Assembly (NCBI RefSeq): GCF_002072215.1
Contig: NZ_JXMW01000021.1
Coordinates: 1-47,691, forward strand
DNA from: Methanobrevibacter arboriphilus JCM 13429 = DSM 1125
GTDB lineage: Archaea > Methanobacteriota > Methanobacteria > Methanobacteriales > Methanobacteriaceae
Reading direction: 5' to 3'
DNA: 47,691 nucleotides
This document shows, in pieces, positions 37,647 through 45,817 of the stretch; within the stretch, counting starts at the first letter, position 1, and each line of letters begins with the position of its first letter. Under the pieces are notes generated by a model, which was not told where the DNA came from, made no database searches, and saw only the letters and a list, made by a program, of their open reading frames with translations. Made by a program: the position numbers and the translations under genes.

Positions 37647-38528
37647 TTATCCAAGATTTACTTTTGGTCCAAGATTTACTTTTGGATAAGAACCCAATAT
37701 TTTTAAATAAGATACTTTTTCTTCAATAGTATTTAAGATATTTTCAATAATATCTTCATTTTTATGGCCTTCAAAATCAACAAAAAATATATATTTACCA
37801 AGTCCTTCTTTAGAAGGGCGAGATTCAATCTTAGTAAGGTTAATATTATTCTTTGCAAAAATTCCTAAAATATCATGAAGCCCCCCAGGATTATCATCAA
37901 AAAGAGAGAATAAAATTGAAGTTTTATCATTACCAGAAATTTCAGTTTGATCTTTAGAAAGTACAATAAATCTTGTTTGATTATTTTTTATGTCCTGAAT
38001 ATTTTTATCGATTGCTTTTAAACCATATAATTCTGCAGCTTTTAATGTTCCAATAGCCCCCACACCAATTTTACCTTTTATAGACTTAGCAGCTGCAGCA
38101 GTGCTTAAAGTGAAATGAGTTTTCATATTATGGTTTTCTAGATAATTTTGACACTGAGCCAATGCTTGTGAATGAGAATATACGTCTTTTATATCACTGA
38201 TATCAATAATATTATTGTAATTATCTTCATCAACAAGAAGATTATGGCTAATTGGTATAATCAGTTCTCTTTCAATATTAAGATTAATTTTATGAGCTAA
38301 AAGATCTAAGGTTAAACCAACTGGGCCTTCAATAGAATTTTCAATAGGTACTATACCTTTAAAGCATTCATCAGTAACAACAGAACTCATAACAGAAGGA
38401 ATAGAACAATAAGAAACTAATTCACCCTCTAAAATAGATGCAGCTTCATGAGTGAAAGTGCCCTTAGGACCTAAAAAAGCAATTTTAGACTTTTTTTGAC
38501 TATTATTTGAATTTAATTTTGAATCTAT
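37647..38528 (-). CDS. pheA: Prephenate dehydratase with ACT domain, apparent AUA start
   Basis: 293 residues if started at ATA 38528. PheA converts prephenate to phenylpyruvate. Family motifs begin upstream of the first ATG: KIAFLGPKGTFTHEAA, then PIENSIEGPVGLTLD, IGTLKAAELYGL and NQTRFIVLS with the catalytic Thr. The ACT domain has GGLHDILGIFAKNNINLTKIESRPSK, whose ESRP motif binds Phe for feedback inhibition. Between the upstream in-frame stop (38541-38543) and KIAFLGPKG there is no ATG, GTG or TTG; AAGGAG lies 8 bp before an ATA codon. The C-terminus ends in a duplicated PKVNLG. The first in-frame ATG (38390) would remove the first conserved segment. Confidence 0.9.
   Translation of the reverse strand: MDSKLNSNNSQKKSKIAFLGPKGTFTHEAASILEGELVSYCSIPSVMSSVVTDECFKGIVPIENSIEGPVGLTLDLLAHKINLNIERELIIPISHNLLVDEDNYNNIIDISDIKDVYSHSQALAQCQNYLENHNMKTHFTLSTAAAAKSIKGKIGVGAIGTLKAAELYGLKAIDKNIQDIKNNQTRFIVLSKDQTEISGNDKTSILFSLFDDNPGGLHDILGIFAKNNINLTKIESRPSKEGLGKYIFFVDFEGHKNEDIIENILNTIEEKVSYLKILGSYPKVNLGPKVNLG
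37651..37686 (-). repeat. 18-bp in-frame duplication at the pheA C-terminus
   Basis: 37651-37668 and 37669-37686 are identical except for the last base. They encode PKVNLG twice at the end of PheA, immediately before the stop. Confidence 0.9.
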
Positions 38529-38903
38529 ATTAAAAACTCCTTAATAAATTATTTAAACTTATTTAAACCTATTTAAACTTATTTTAACTTATTTAAAGTT
38601 ATTTAAAACTATTTAAACTAATTCAGATTAAACTAATCAAAGTTAATCCATTAATCTAACTTAATCTAAGCTAATATAATTTAATCTAAATTAATTTAAA
38701 CTAATATAATTTAATTTAAATTAATATAATCTAATTTAAACTAATTTAAGCTGATCTAAACTAGTTTGAGTTAGTCCAAGTTAATTGAAATTAAATTTTT
38801 AAAACTATAGCTATATATATGACTAAAAATTAATTAAAATGCCAAAAAAGGATAAAAAATAAGAAATAAAAAGAATAACTAAAGGAAAAAAAGAACTAGT
38901 TAA
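38529..38903. other. Spacer upstream of pheA with 10-bp periodic repeats
   Basis: From 38541 to about 38620, ATTTAAACTT-like 10-bp units repeat, and the pattern continues in a looser 10-12-bp form (ATTTAAACTA, AATATAATCT) to about 38795. Regular helical spacing of A/T tracts could bend DNA. No ORF. The AAGGAG ribosome site of pheA is at 38542-38537. Confidence 0.6.
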
Positions 38904-39728
38904 TTATCCTCCTAGTTCTAAATCAACAATTAAACCAAGTAAATCAGATTGAGTAACAATACCAATAACTTGATCTTCTTCATTCACAATTGGATATCCA
39001 TTATATCCAGTTTCTAACATTGCATTAGCAACATCAGATACACTAGCATCTGAAAGTATTCTATTGACATTTGGAGACATTGCCTCTTCAACCAGTATAT
39101 TTTTTATTTGTGCTTGTTTATATTTATCTGGAACATGTTTTCTAAATGAAGTTAAAGCCCTAGCTATGTCTTTAGAGGTTAATATACCTGCAAGTTCGTT
39201 ATTTTCGTTTATTAAAAGTCTTCCAATATTAGAATCCATTATAACCCTTCTTGCATGAACTAACCTATCTTGAGAAGAGACTGATATTAATTCACTACTC
39301 ATTATCTCAGTAACTAATATTTTTTCATATGCTTTCCCTTTACAAATATCTATAAAATCAGATTTAGTAATTATTCCTACTAGATCACCATTAGAAGTAA
39401 CAGGGACTGCACCAATATTCTTTTCAAGAATCATTTTAGCTGTTTTATTAATATCCATATCATCTTCTACAGTAATAACATCTTTAACCATTACTGTAGA
39501 AACATGAAAATGAGAAGGAGCTAAATTGCCATATTTTGAAGATCCTAATTTTGTAGCAATATCTTTTTCTGCAATAATTCCTACTAACTCTTTTTCATTG
39601 TTTTCATTTTGATTAGTGACAGGAAGTCTTGATATTTTGTGTTTTTTCATTAATCTAAGAGCATCACAAATATTTTGATCTTTATCAATAGTTACTAACT
39701 CTTCAGACATTAAGTTTTTTACTTGCAT
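38904..39728 (-). CDS. Protein with four CBS domains
   Basis: 274 residues from ATG at 39728, preceded by GGTGAT; the TTG at 39740 is unlikely. The protein is made of two tandem CBS pairs (Bateman modules), each repeat showing an NLMSEELVTIDKDQ- or SVMVKDVITVEDD-like start and a VGIITKSD- or GILTSKD-like end. No catalytic or DNA-binding domain is fused. CBS pairs bind adenine nucleotides or SAM; such stand-alone proteins act as regulators or sensors in archaea. The neighbouring upstream gene encodes another four-CBS protein. Confidence 0.92.
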   Translation of the reverse strand: MQVKNLMSEELVTIDKDQNICDALRLMKKHKISRLPVTNQNENNEKELVGIIAEKDIATKLGSSKYGNLAPSHFHVSTVMVKDVITVEDDMDINKTAKMILEKNIGAVPVTSNGDLVGIITKSDFIDICKGKAYEKILVTEIMSSELISVSSQDRLVHARRVIMDSNIGRLLINENNELAGILTSKDIARALTSFRKHVPDKYKQAQIKNILVEEAMSPNVNRILSDASVSDVANAMLETGYNGYPIVNEEDQVIGIVTQSDLLGLIVDLELGG

Positions 39729-40017
39729 ATTTATCACCAAAGCATACGAAATTTTATAAAAATATTAATCATGCACTAAAATCTATATATAAGCTAAAAA
39801 TTGCATAATATACCAATTTTACATAATATATCAATTTTATTATATTAAATTTCAGGACAATCCATTTTAAAATAGAATATAAACCTTTTTTTATTAATTA
39901 TAAATGATTTTAATAAAATAACATTTATTAATTATAAATCTTATAATTAAATAAGGTTTATATCAACATTTCTCAATAATGAACAAAATCTATTATCTGT
40001 TAATTATACTTATTTAA

Positions 40018-40965
40018 TTACTTTTTAATCGCCTTTAAGATATCACTTTCAGTTATAATACCTAAAAGCTCTCCATTTTTAACAACAGGGACCCCACCAA
40101 TATCTTTTTCTCTTAATATTTCACACAAATCTCCTAAACGAGTTAATGGCTCAACAGCAATAACTTCATCCTCCATTATCTCAGAAATTTTAGTTTCTAA
40201 AACCCTAAGAGCACTATTGGATTCCATTTTACTAAATAGTTCGTTATCCCCTAAAAATTTTAAAACATCACTAGAAGTTATAATACCTTCTAGACTTTCT
40301 TTCTCATTATGCACAGCAGTATCTTCTATAGCTTTTGCTAAAATTGGAATTCTTCTAAGTTTATTTCTAACCATTATTTTAGAAGCACTTTCAATTGGTG
40401 TACCAGGAGTAGTTGTAATAACATTGTTACTCATAAAGTCTTCAACTAGCTCTTCAGTTAAAACACCTGCCATAGCCAAAACAAAATCTCTTTCAGTTAT
40501 AATACCCACTAATTTTTCATTTTCATCTGAAATTGGAAGAGCACCAACATCTTTCTCTAACATTAAGCTAATACAATCATTGATTGAATCTTTGTTTGTC
40601 ATGGAGATAACATCACGAGTCATTATTTCCCTTACAGACTCATTTATAGCTCTTAAAAAGTTATCATTATACTTTTCTTCAACTATATTAAATTTATCCC
40701 CTCCTCCTAAGAAATTTAAAATATCCATAGCAGTTACTATTCCTAAAAGTTTTTGAGATCCAGGATCTGTAATTGGAATTCTTCTGAATTTTTGTTTTAC
40801 CATAACTTCAGCGACTTCTATTATACTAGTAGTTGGAGGAACAGATATGACCTCTTTTTTAGCTAATGACATTATGTCACCAACATGTTCTGAAACTCTG
40901 GTTTCACTTTCTATAGATCCTCTTTCCATGGATTTTCTTAAGTTTATGGCACTTTTGTCTTTCAT
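40018..40965 (-). CDS. Protein with four CBS domains (paralogue)
   Basis: 315 residues. Begins with about 25 charged residues, then four CBS repeats: DIMSLAKKEVISVPPTTS, REIMTRDVISMTNKDS, DFMSNNVITTTPGTP and EIMEDEVIAVEPLTR, each followed by a LGIVTAMDI/VGIITERDF-like strand. GAGGTG lies before the ATG. It is the first gene of a pair with the 274-residue CBS protein 289 bp downstream; the two are similar in plan but only modestly in sequence, so an old duplication is likely. Nucleotide-sensing function is inferred. Confidence 0.92.
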   Translation of the reverse strand: MKDKSAINLRKSMERGSIESETRVSEHVGDIMSLAKKEVISVPPTTSIIEVAEVMVKQKFRRIPITDPGSQKLLGIVTAMDILNFLGGGDKFNIVEEKYNDNFLRAINESVREIMTRDVISMTNKDSINDCISLMLEKDVGALPISDENEKLVGIITERDFVLAMAGVLTEELVEDFMSNNVITTTPGTPIESASKIMVRNKLRRIPILAKAIEDTAVHNEKESLEGIITSSDVLKFLGDNELFSKMESNSALRVLETKISEIMEDEVIAVEPLTRLGDLCEILREKDIGGVPVVKNGELLGIITESDILKAIKK

Positions 40966-41481
40966 TTATACACCTCTATAGACATAACGCAAAATTAGAT
41001 AACTTAAAATAAAAGTTTATATTATATAAGAGATTTTTTAACTTCTGTTGTTTGTTATCTAGATTATATATATCTGTGATTAATCATAAATATTTTTTGT
41101 TTAATTTTCAATTTTATAAATAATATCAACAAATTTTATCAATAAGTGTAATAATATTTAATAAATATAATCAAGATTTAAAAAAATATAAATATTTCTA
41201 AAAATCATGCAATTTTATATGAAATAAGTGCATAATATATAATAAAACAATCCATAATAACAAAATAATCCATAATAAAAAAAAATCAATCTATAACATT
41301 TTAATAAAGTAATTAATAATAAAAAAATAAAATAAATAGAAAAATAATAAATAGAAAAACAATAGAAATAATAAAAAATTAAATGATAAAAATTAATAAT
41401 ACCTAATAAAAAGTTAATAAAAATTTTATAATAAATTGATTAAAAATAATTATAATACAAATCAATATTTACAATATTATC
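40966..41481. other. Gene-free spacer between queE and the CBS gene
   Basis: About 515 bp of AT-rich sequence, mostly runs of AATAATAAAAAA-like repeats. The CBS gene promoter (minus strand) should lie near 40990-41030, where TTATATAA appears. No ORF or RNA structure was found. Confidence 0.45.
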
Positions 41482-41565
41482 AATACTACACTATTCTAAA
41501 TCAGTATTACTATATTCTAGCTTAGTATTACTATATTTTAAATTAATATTATTATATTTTAAATT
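41482..41565. repeat. Four 21-bp tandem repeats ending at the queE stop
   Basis: Units start at 41482, 41503, 41524 and 41545; the two middle ones begin AGTATTACTATATT. The outer ones have drifted by A/T changes. The array ends at the first base of the queE stop codon (41565-41567, minus strand). Confidence 0.85.
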
Positions 41566-42260
41566 CATTCAATATTAAGAATTTTATGTGTTTGAGGAAT
41601 AATAAAAACATTAAAATATTCACCAAGAGACTCTGAAAACTCAAAAAAAGCATTTGATTTATTTTTCCACTGTTTTATAGGACTTTCTGGTTGAAGTACA
41701 ATTGAAAATTTATCATTTGGAAATATTTTATGAATTTTTTCCCCTAATTCTTTTATAGTAGCTAAACTAGTTGAAGGAGATACTACAATTTTACAATAAA
41801 AGTTTTTTTTATTAGCTATCAATGACTTTATTGAAAGAATTTCATTATTAAATATTTCCTCATTCCAATCCTTATTAAAATGTTCTGGAAGCTTTAAATC
41901 TAATGATACACAGTTTAAATTATTAATTTTAGATAAAGAATCAGGCAATGTGCCATTGGTTTCGATCATAATTTTAAAATCAGTTTGACTGATTATTTCA
42001 TTGATAAAATCAAAATATAACAAAGGTTCGCCTCCAGTAAATGAAATAGAATGCAAATCTGGAGTTTCTAATTCTTTAATTTTCTTAACTACTTCTTCAA
42101 CAGACTTTAAGATTCCATTATTAACATTTTGACTATTCTTAGTGTCACAATAATTGCAATTTAGATTACATCCAGCAAAACGAATAAATATTTGTCTTTT
42201 GCCAATCCATAACCCTTCTCCTTGAAAACTCGAGAAAATTTCTACTATAGGTGCTTTCAT
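41565..42260 (-). CDS. queE: 7-carboxy-7-deazaguanine synthase (radical SAM)
   Basis: 231 residues from ATG at 42260, which has AAGGAATGAT upstream; the frame also opens at 42305 but that start overlaps queD. QueE converts carboxy-tetrahydropterin to 7-carboxy-7-deazaguanine, precursor of archaeosine in archaeal tRNA. Motifs: PIVEIFSSFQGEGLWIGKRQIFIRFAGCNLNCNYCDTKN in parts, with the cluster Cys in CNLNCNYC; SFTGGEPLLY; and MIETNGTLP. The stop of queD is 4 bp upstream, so the pair is translationally coupled. Later archaeosine genes are not in the window. Confidence 0.95.
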   Translation of the reverse strand: MKAPIVEIFSSFQGEGLWIGKRQIFIRFAGCNLNCNYCDTKNSQNVNNGILKSVEEVVKKIKELETPDLHSISFTGGEPLLYFDFINEIISQTDFKIMIETNGTLPDSLSKINNLNCVSLDLKLPEHFNKDWNEEIFNNEILSIKSLIANKKNFYCKIVVSPSTSLATIKELGEKIHKIFPNDKFSIVLQPESPIKQWKNKSNAFFEFSESLGEYFNVFIIPQTHKILNIE

Positions 42261-42264
42261 TAAA

Positions 42265-42927
42265 TCATTCCTTTTTACAGAAAGCTCCTTGACCAATTCC
42301 TTCATTTACACAGACAGATACAGAATCAATTTCATGACCTTTCTCTTTTAAATCTTCAAATATAATATTTGCAAAATATTGTGATAATTCTTCAGCAGAG
42401 CTGTGTTTTAATGGTAAAAGGACACAGTCTTCCATTGGGAACTTATACTCCTTATTTTTAATAATAAATTCCACATAATCTTTATTGCAGAAATCAAGAA
42501 CAGATAATTCATCTGAATTCGATGATTTGTTTGAATCCATAGATTTATCTGAATCTGCAGATTTATCTGAATCTTTATAATCCTCGGAATCTGTAGACTT
42601 ATCTAGATCTTCATCTTGATAATCTTTTGATTCTTCTTTTTCATCTGAATCTAATTCTTCAAAATGATTTATTCCTTTAAATTTCATATTTTTATTATTA
42701 ATTGGAATTAAAACTCGATGATCTAATTTTTTACATATAGATCTTACAGAATTTTTTACATCTTTAAAATCAACCACAAAATCATAGTCTCCAGATCTAT
42801 TACCTTCAATTTCTACATCTACAAAATAAGAATGTCCATGAATAAACCCACAAGAAGCATGGGCAGGGATAATATGAGCAGATGAAAATCTTAAACCTGC
42901 ATTAATTCCATTAATCATAATCTTCAT
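42265..42927 (-). CDS. queD: 6-carboxy-tetrahydropterin synthase QueD with acidic insertion
   Basis: 220 residues, against about 120-170 typical. The T-fold enzyme makes carboxy-tetrahydropterin from dihydroneopterin triphosphate. Zinc ligands His18, His30 and His32 (FSSAH, FIHGH), catalytic Cys26, and LDHRVL (Asp69, His70) are present; [10 protein letters not shown] near the end carries the substrate Glu. Residues about 91-140 are an insertion of Asp, Ser, Lys and Glu with 6-residue repeats ([18 protein letters not shown]), placed between two conserved strands. GGAG at 8 bp supports ATG 42927. Operon with queE. Confidence 0.93.
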   Translation of the reverse strand: MKIMINGINAGLRFSSAHIIPAHASCGFIHGHSYFVDVEIEGNRSGDYDFVVDFKDVKNSVRSICKKLDHRVLIPINNKNMKFKGINHFEELDSDEKEESKDYQDEDLDKSTDSEDYKDSDKSADSDKSMDSNKSSNSDELSVLDFCNKDYVEFIIKNKEYKFPMEDCVLLPLKHSSAEELSQYFANIIFEDLKEKGHEIDSVSVCVNEGIGQGAFCKKE

Positions 42928-43083
42928 AATTTTTACTCCATTTATTATAATATAATAACTAATAAATTAATTACTAAAAAACAAAAATAACAAATTAAAA
43001 CATAAAACAAATCATAAAACATATAATTATCAATAATATAATTATCAATCATAACATATAATTATCAAAAAACTTATTAAATA

Positions 43084-43806
43084 TTACAATAAATTAGTTT
43101 TGCTTATGTCTAATTCAATATCATTCAATTCATCCATATAATTTTTAACAATATTATTTATAAAATCAATTAGATTAATATCATTCATATTAGCATTATC
43201 TAAACTAATATAATTTAAGTTGGTTTTATTTATATTAGTATTGTCTAATTTAATATTATTTAAATTAATATCTTCAAATAATTCAAGTATTCCAATAGTT
43301 TCAACATCTTCAGGAGTTCCTTCACTAGTTAAATTTATTCCTAAATGGATTTTCATAGAACTTTGAGATATTGTAGCTATTGAAACTGTAAGTTTTTTAT
43401 AAATAGTTTTGGATAATCTATTTGAAGATTTACTTTTGGATTTGGATTTGGGTTTAGCTTTAGAAACAATATAAATATCATCTCCTTTACGAATAGATTC
43501 AATTCCCATTTTAGACAACATATCCTTTAATATAACAACCAATAATCTTTGACGCATATAAGCAATCCTTAAATTAGCAGGTTGCTCGTCAAAGTGTTCT
43601 ACAATAATATTAATAATTTTATCTGACTTTATTTCTAAACCAACATCTTCAAAGTCCTTTAAATTATCAGGAGTGATATTCATAGAGCCAATCCAAGTTA
43701 TTATGCTCGAACCTTTTATTCCAAATGATTTAAAAGCCCAAGAAGCTTCTATTTGACTCCCATCATATTCAATACTTTCTTCAAGATGTTTATGAGTAAT
43801 TAACAT
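43084..43806 (-). CDS. DUF366 family protein with repeat expansions
   Basis: 240 residues. The family core is clear: IEYDGSQIEASWAFKSFGIKGSSIITWIG in parts, HFDEQPANLRIAYMRQRLLVVI, KGDDIYI, and KLTVSIATISQSSMKIHLGINL. DUF366 is archaeal and bacterial, with unknown function. Two expansions interrupt it: KPKSKSKSKSS near residue 118-128, and two 15-residue repeats (LNNIKLDNTNINKTN, LNYISLDNANMNDIN) near residues 182-211. It lies upstream of queD on the same strand. No Shine-Dalgarno is obvious. Confidence 0.85.
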   Translation of the reverse strand: MLITHKHLEESIEYDGSQIEASWAFKSFGIKGSSIITWIGSMNITPDNLKDFEDVGLEIKSDKIINIIVEHFDEQPANLRIAYMRQRLLVVILKDMLSKMGIESIRKGDDIYIVSKAKPKSKSKSKSSNRLSKTIYKKLTVSIATISQSSMKIHLGINLTSEGTPEDVETIGILELFEDINLNNIKLDNTNINKTNLNYISLDNANMNDINLIDFINNIVKNYMDELNDIELDISKTNLL

Positions 43807-43919
43807 GTAAATTCCACATATATCCTAATTAGAATTTCTATAACTAAAATTTTCATTATTTTCTTAATAAAAGTTTTAAATTCTTATAATTTTTTAATCC
43901 TATTTTTTAATAATTCTAT

Positions 43920-43967
43920 AACTTTTTAATAAGATTATCTATTAACTTTTTAATAAGATTAGTAATT
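43920..43967. repeat. 24-bp tandem repeat in divergent spacer
   Basis: Both copies begin AACTTTTTAATAAGATTA (43920 and 43944). It lies in the 478-bp spacer 43807-44284 between divergent DUF366 and the nucleotidyltransferase gene. Confidence 0.75.
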
Positions 43968-44100
43968 TTAATAAAGTATGAAATAGTATATGAATTTAGC
44001 TATTATTATAATTATACTATTAAATTATAATATAAAAAAATAATTATAATATAATTATATTATTAAAATAATTATTAAAATAAAAAAAATTATTATCAAA

Positions 44101-44148
44101 ATATAAAAATTCTAAAATATAAAAATTCTAAGATATAAAAATCCTAAT
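44101..44148. repeat. 16-bp tandem repeat, three copies
   Basis: Units ATATAAAAATTCTAAA, ATATAAAAATTCTAAG and ATATAAAAATCCTAAT at 44101, 44117 and 44133. Each contains a TATAAAAAT box, so the array may affect promoter choice for the gene at 44285. The rest of the spacer shows nothing. Confidence 0.85.
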
Positions 44149-44284
44149 ATAATTATATTTATACTCAGTATAATTATTTATTATTATAATAAATATTATT
44201 CTTATAATCTATTCCTTATAGTCGCTATTTAATAAATTAGCAAACTTAAAGGGGATAGTAAATTTTAAAAAAGGGGCAATATTC

Positions 44285-45421
44285 ATGAAAGTTAGAACTA
44301 GAGATTTCATTTATACTAAAGATGATCTTTTCTTTGCATCTACAAATTATATTCATCCAGAGGATAGATTTATTTCATTTTTAAGATATATCCCTGATGA
44401 AAATGGAGATCGTGAAAAGGATGGAAAAAAATATTCAAAAGTCACATCAGAAGAAGCTTATGATTATTTAAGAAAATATCATCCGGAATATTTGTATTTT
44501 TGTGATATTAGTCAAGTGGAAATGATGGGTGTTCCAAAAAACAAAGTGCAAGAAATTATAAAACCTGAAGAAAGATTAAATGAAATAATGAATGATGAAA
44601 AAGAAAAACCTTCAAATAATCAGCTAATAAATAAATTATTAAAGATAGCTGACTTTTTTCATTATAAGGCAGAAATAGATTATAAAAATCTTGGAATATC
44701 TGGTTCTATTCTTCCAAAACTTCAAAAAGATACTGTTTCAGACATCGATTTTGTGGTTTATGGTCTTGAAAACCACAGAAAAGCTATGGAAACATTTAAA
44801 AAATTTAAAGGTAAAGAAGTTGAAATTAATAAAATTGGAGTAGATGATGGAAAAAAAAGAATCAAAACAAATAAAAAAAACGAAATAAAGAAAATAACTC
44901 TTAATCCTATAAAAGATGAATATTGGGAAAAAGTTTACAATAAAAGAATGAAAGATTCTAGTTTAACAAAAGAAGAATTTTGTTGGTATGAGGATCGTAA
45001 AAATAACAGAGGGATAATCGAAGGTACATTATTTGATATTTTAGCTACTCGTAATTGGGACGAAATAGAAGGTAAATGGGGAGACACCCGATATGAACCA
45101 ATTGGAATAGCTAAAGTAGAAACTGTTGTTGAAGATGCAATTGCATCATTTGATAATCCTGCTACATACAAAGTTAAAGATTTAAAAGTATTAGAAGTTG
45201 ATGATGGAAATGAAAAATTAATTAATAAAGTTAATGAGATTTCTTCATTTACTCATACATATGCGGGGCAAGCTATTGAAAATGAAAGGATAATAGCAAA
45301 AGGAAAGGTTGAACGTGTTTTAAAAGGAAAAGGTCAAAATAAAGAAGAAAGTTATAGATTAATTGTTGGAACCACAAGAGAATCTATAAATGAATACATA
45401 AAATTGAAAAATATACCTTAA
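44285..45421 (+). CDS. Predicted nucleotidyltransferase (DNA polymerase beta-like, COG1665)
   Basis: 378 residues. The nucleotidyltransferase core is GISGSILPKLQKDTVSDIDFVVYG near residues 138-161: GS followed by a D-x-D (Asp154, Asp156) as in the Pol beta superfamily. N-terminal part has FLRYIPDENGDREKDGKKYSKVTSEEA and ends in a region with LFDILATRNWDEIEGKW and RYEPIGIAKVE. The C-terminal 110 residues look like a beta-rich RNA- or ligand-binding domain with FTHTYAGQA. The archaeal family has no established substrate. GGGGCAATATTC precedes the ATG. Last codons and stop begin a 13-bp repeat array. Confidence 0.7.
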   Translation: MKVRTRDFIYTKDDLFFASTNYIHPEDRFISFLRYIPDENGDREKDGKKYSKVTSEEAYDYLRKYHPEYLYFCDISQVEMMGVPKNKVQEIIKPEERLNEIMNDEKEKPSNNQLINKLLKIADFFHYKAEIDYKNLGISGSILPKLQKDTVSDIDFVVYGLENHRKAMETFKKFKGKEVEINKIGVDDGKKRIKTNKKNEIKKITLNPIKDEYWEKVYNKRMKDSSLTKEEFCWYEDRKNNRGIIEGTLFDILATRNWDEIEGKWGDTRYEPIGIAKVETVVEDAIASFDNPATYKVKDLKVLEVDDGNEKLINKVNEISSFTHTYAGQAIENERIIAKGKVERVLKGKGQNKEESYRLIVGTTRESINEYIKLKNIP

Positions 45422-45466
45422 AAGAAGATTCCTTGAAAGTATTCCTTAAAAATATTCCTTAAAAAA
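45413..45466. repeat. 13-15-bp repeats starting at the stop codon
   Basis: ATACCTTAAAAGAAG (45413) contains the stop codon of the nucleotidyltransferase gene. It is followed by ATTCCTTGAAAGT, ATTCCTTAAAAAT and ATTCCTTAAAAAA at 45428, 45441 and 45454. Looser GATAAGTATTTAAAGT-type repeats follow to about 45550; the rest up to 45817 is AT-rich filler and the hom promoter. Confidence 0.8.
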
Positions 45467-45817
45467 TTAAAAAGAATATTGTTAAAAAAGATAAGTATTT
45501 AAAGTGATAAGTATTTTAAATAGCTAAGTATTAAAGTGATAAGTGTTTTAACAAAATCATTTAAGAAGAACATACTCAAAATCATAATTATAAATAATAA
45601 AGAATTAAATATAGAATTATTAAGAAATAAATATAGAATTATAAATAATAATTAAATATTAAAATTAAAATTTATAAAAATTTAAAATTAATAATTTATA
45701 AGAATTTAATATTTATAAAAATCTAATAATTTAAGAAGAAATTAGAAAATTAAAGATAATCAATATCAAATACAATATCAAATACTAAATATCAAATATT
45801 ATACTTGAGGAGATCTA

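Noticed and set aside
40217-40756. Long plus-strand open frame (179 codons) opposite the 315-residue CBS gene
   Set aside because: The minus-strand frame has four clear CBS domains and a strong ribosome site; the opposite frame is a by-product of its codon bias.
41041-41110. Possible tRNA or RNA gene in the CBS-queE spacer
   Set aside because: The slightly mixed composition near TTCTGTTGTTTGTTATC forms no stable cloverleaf or hairpin.
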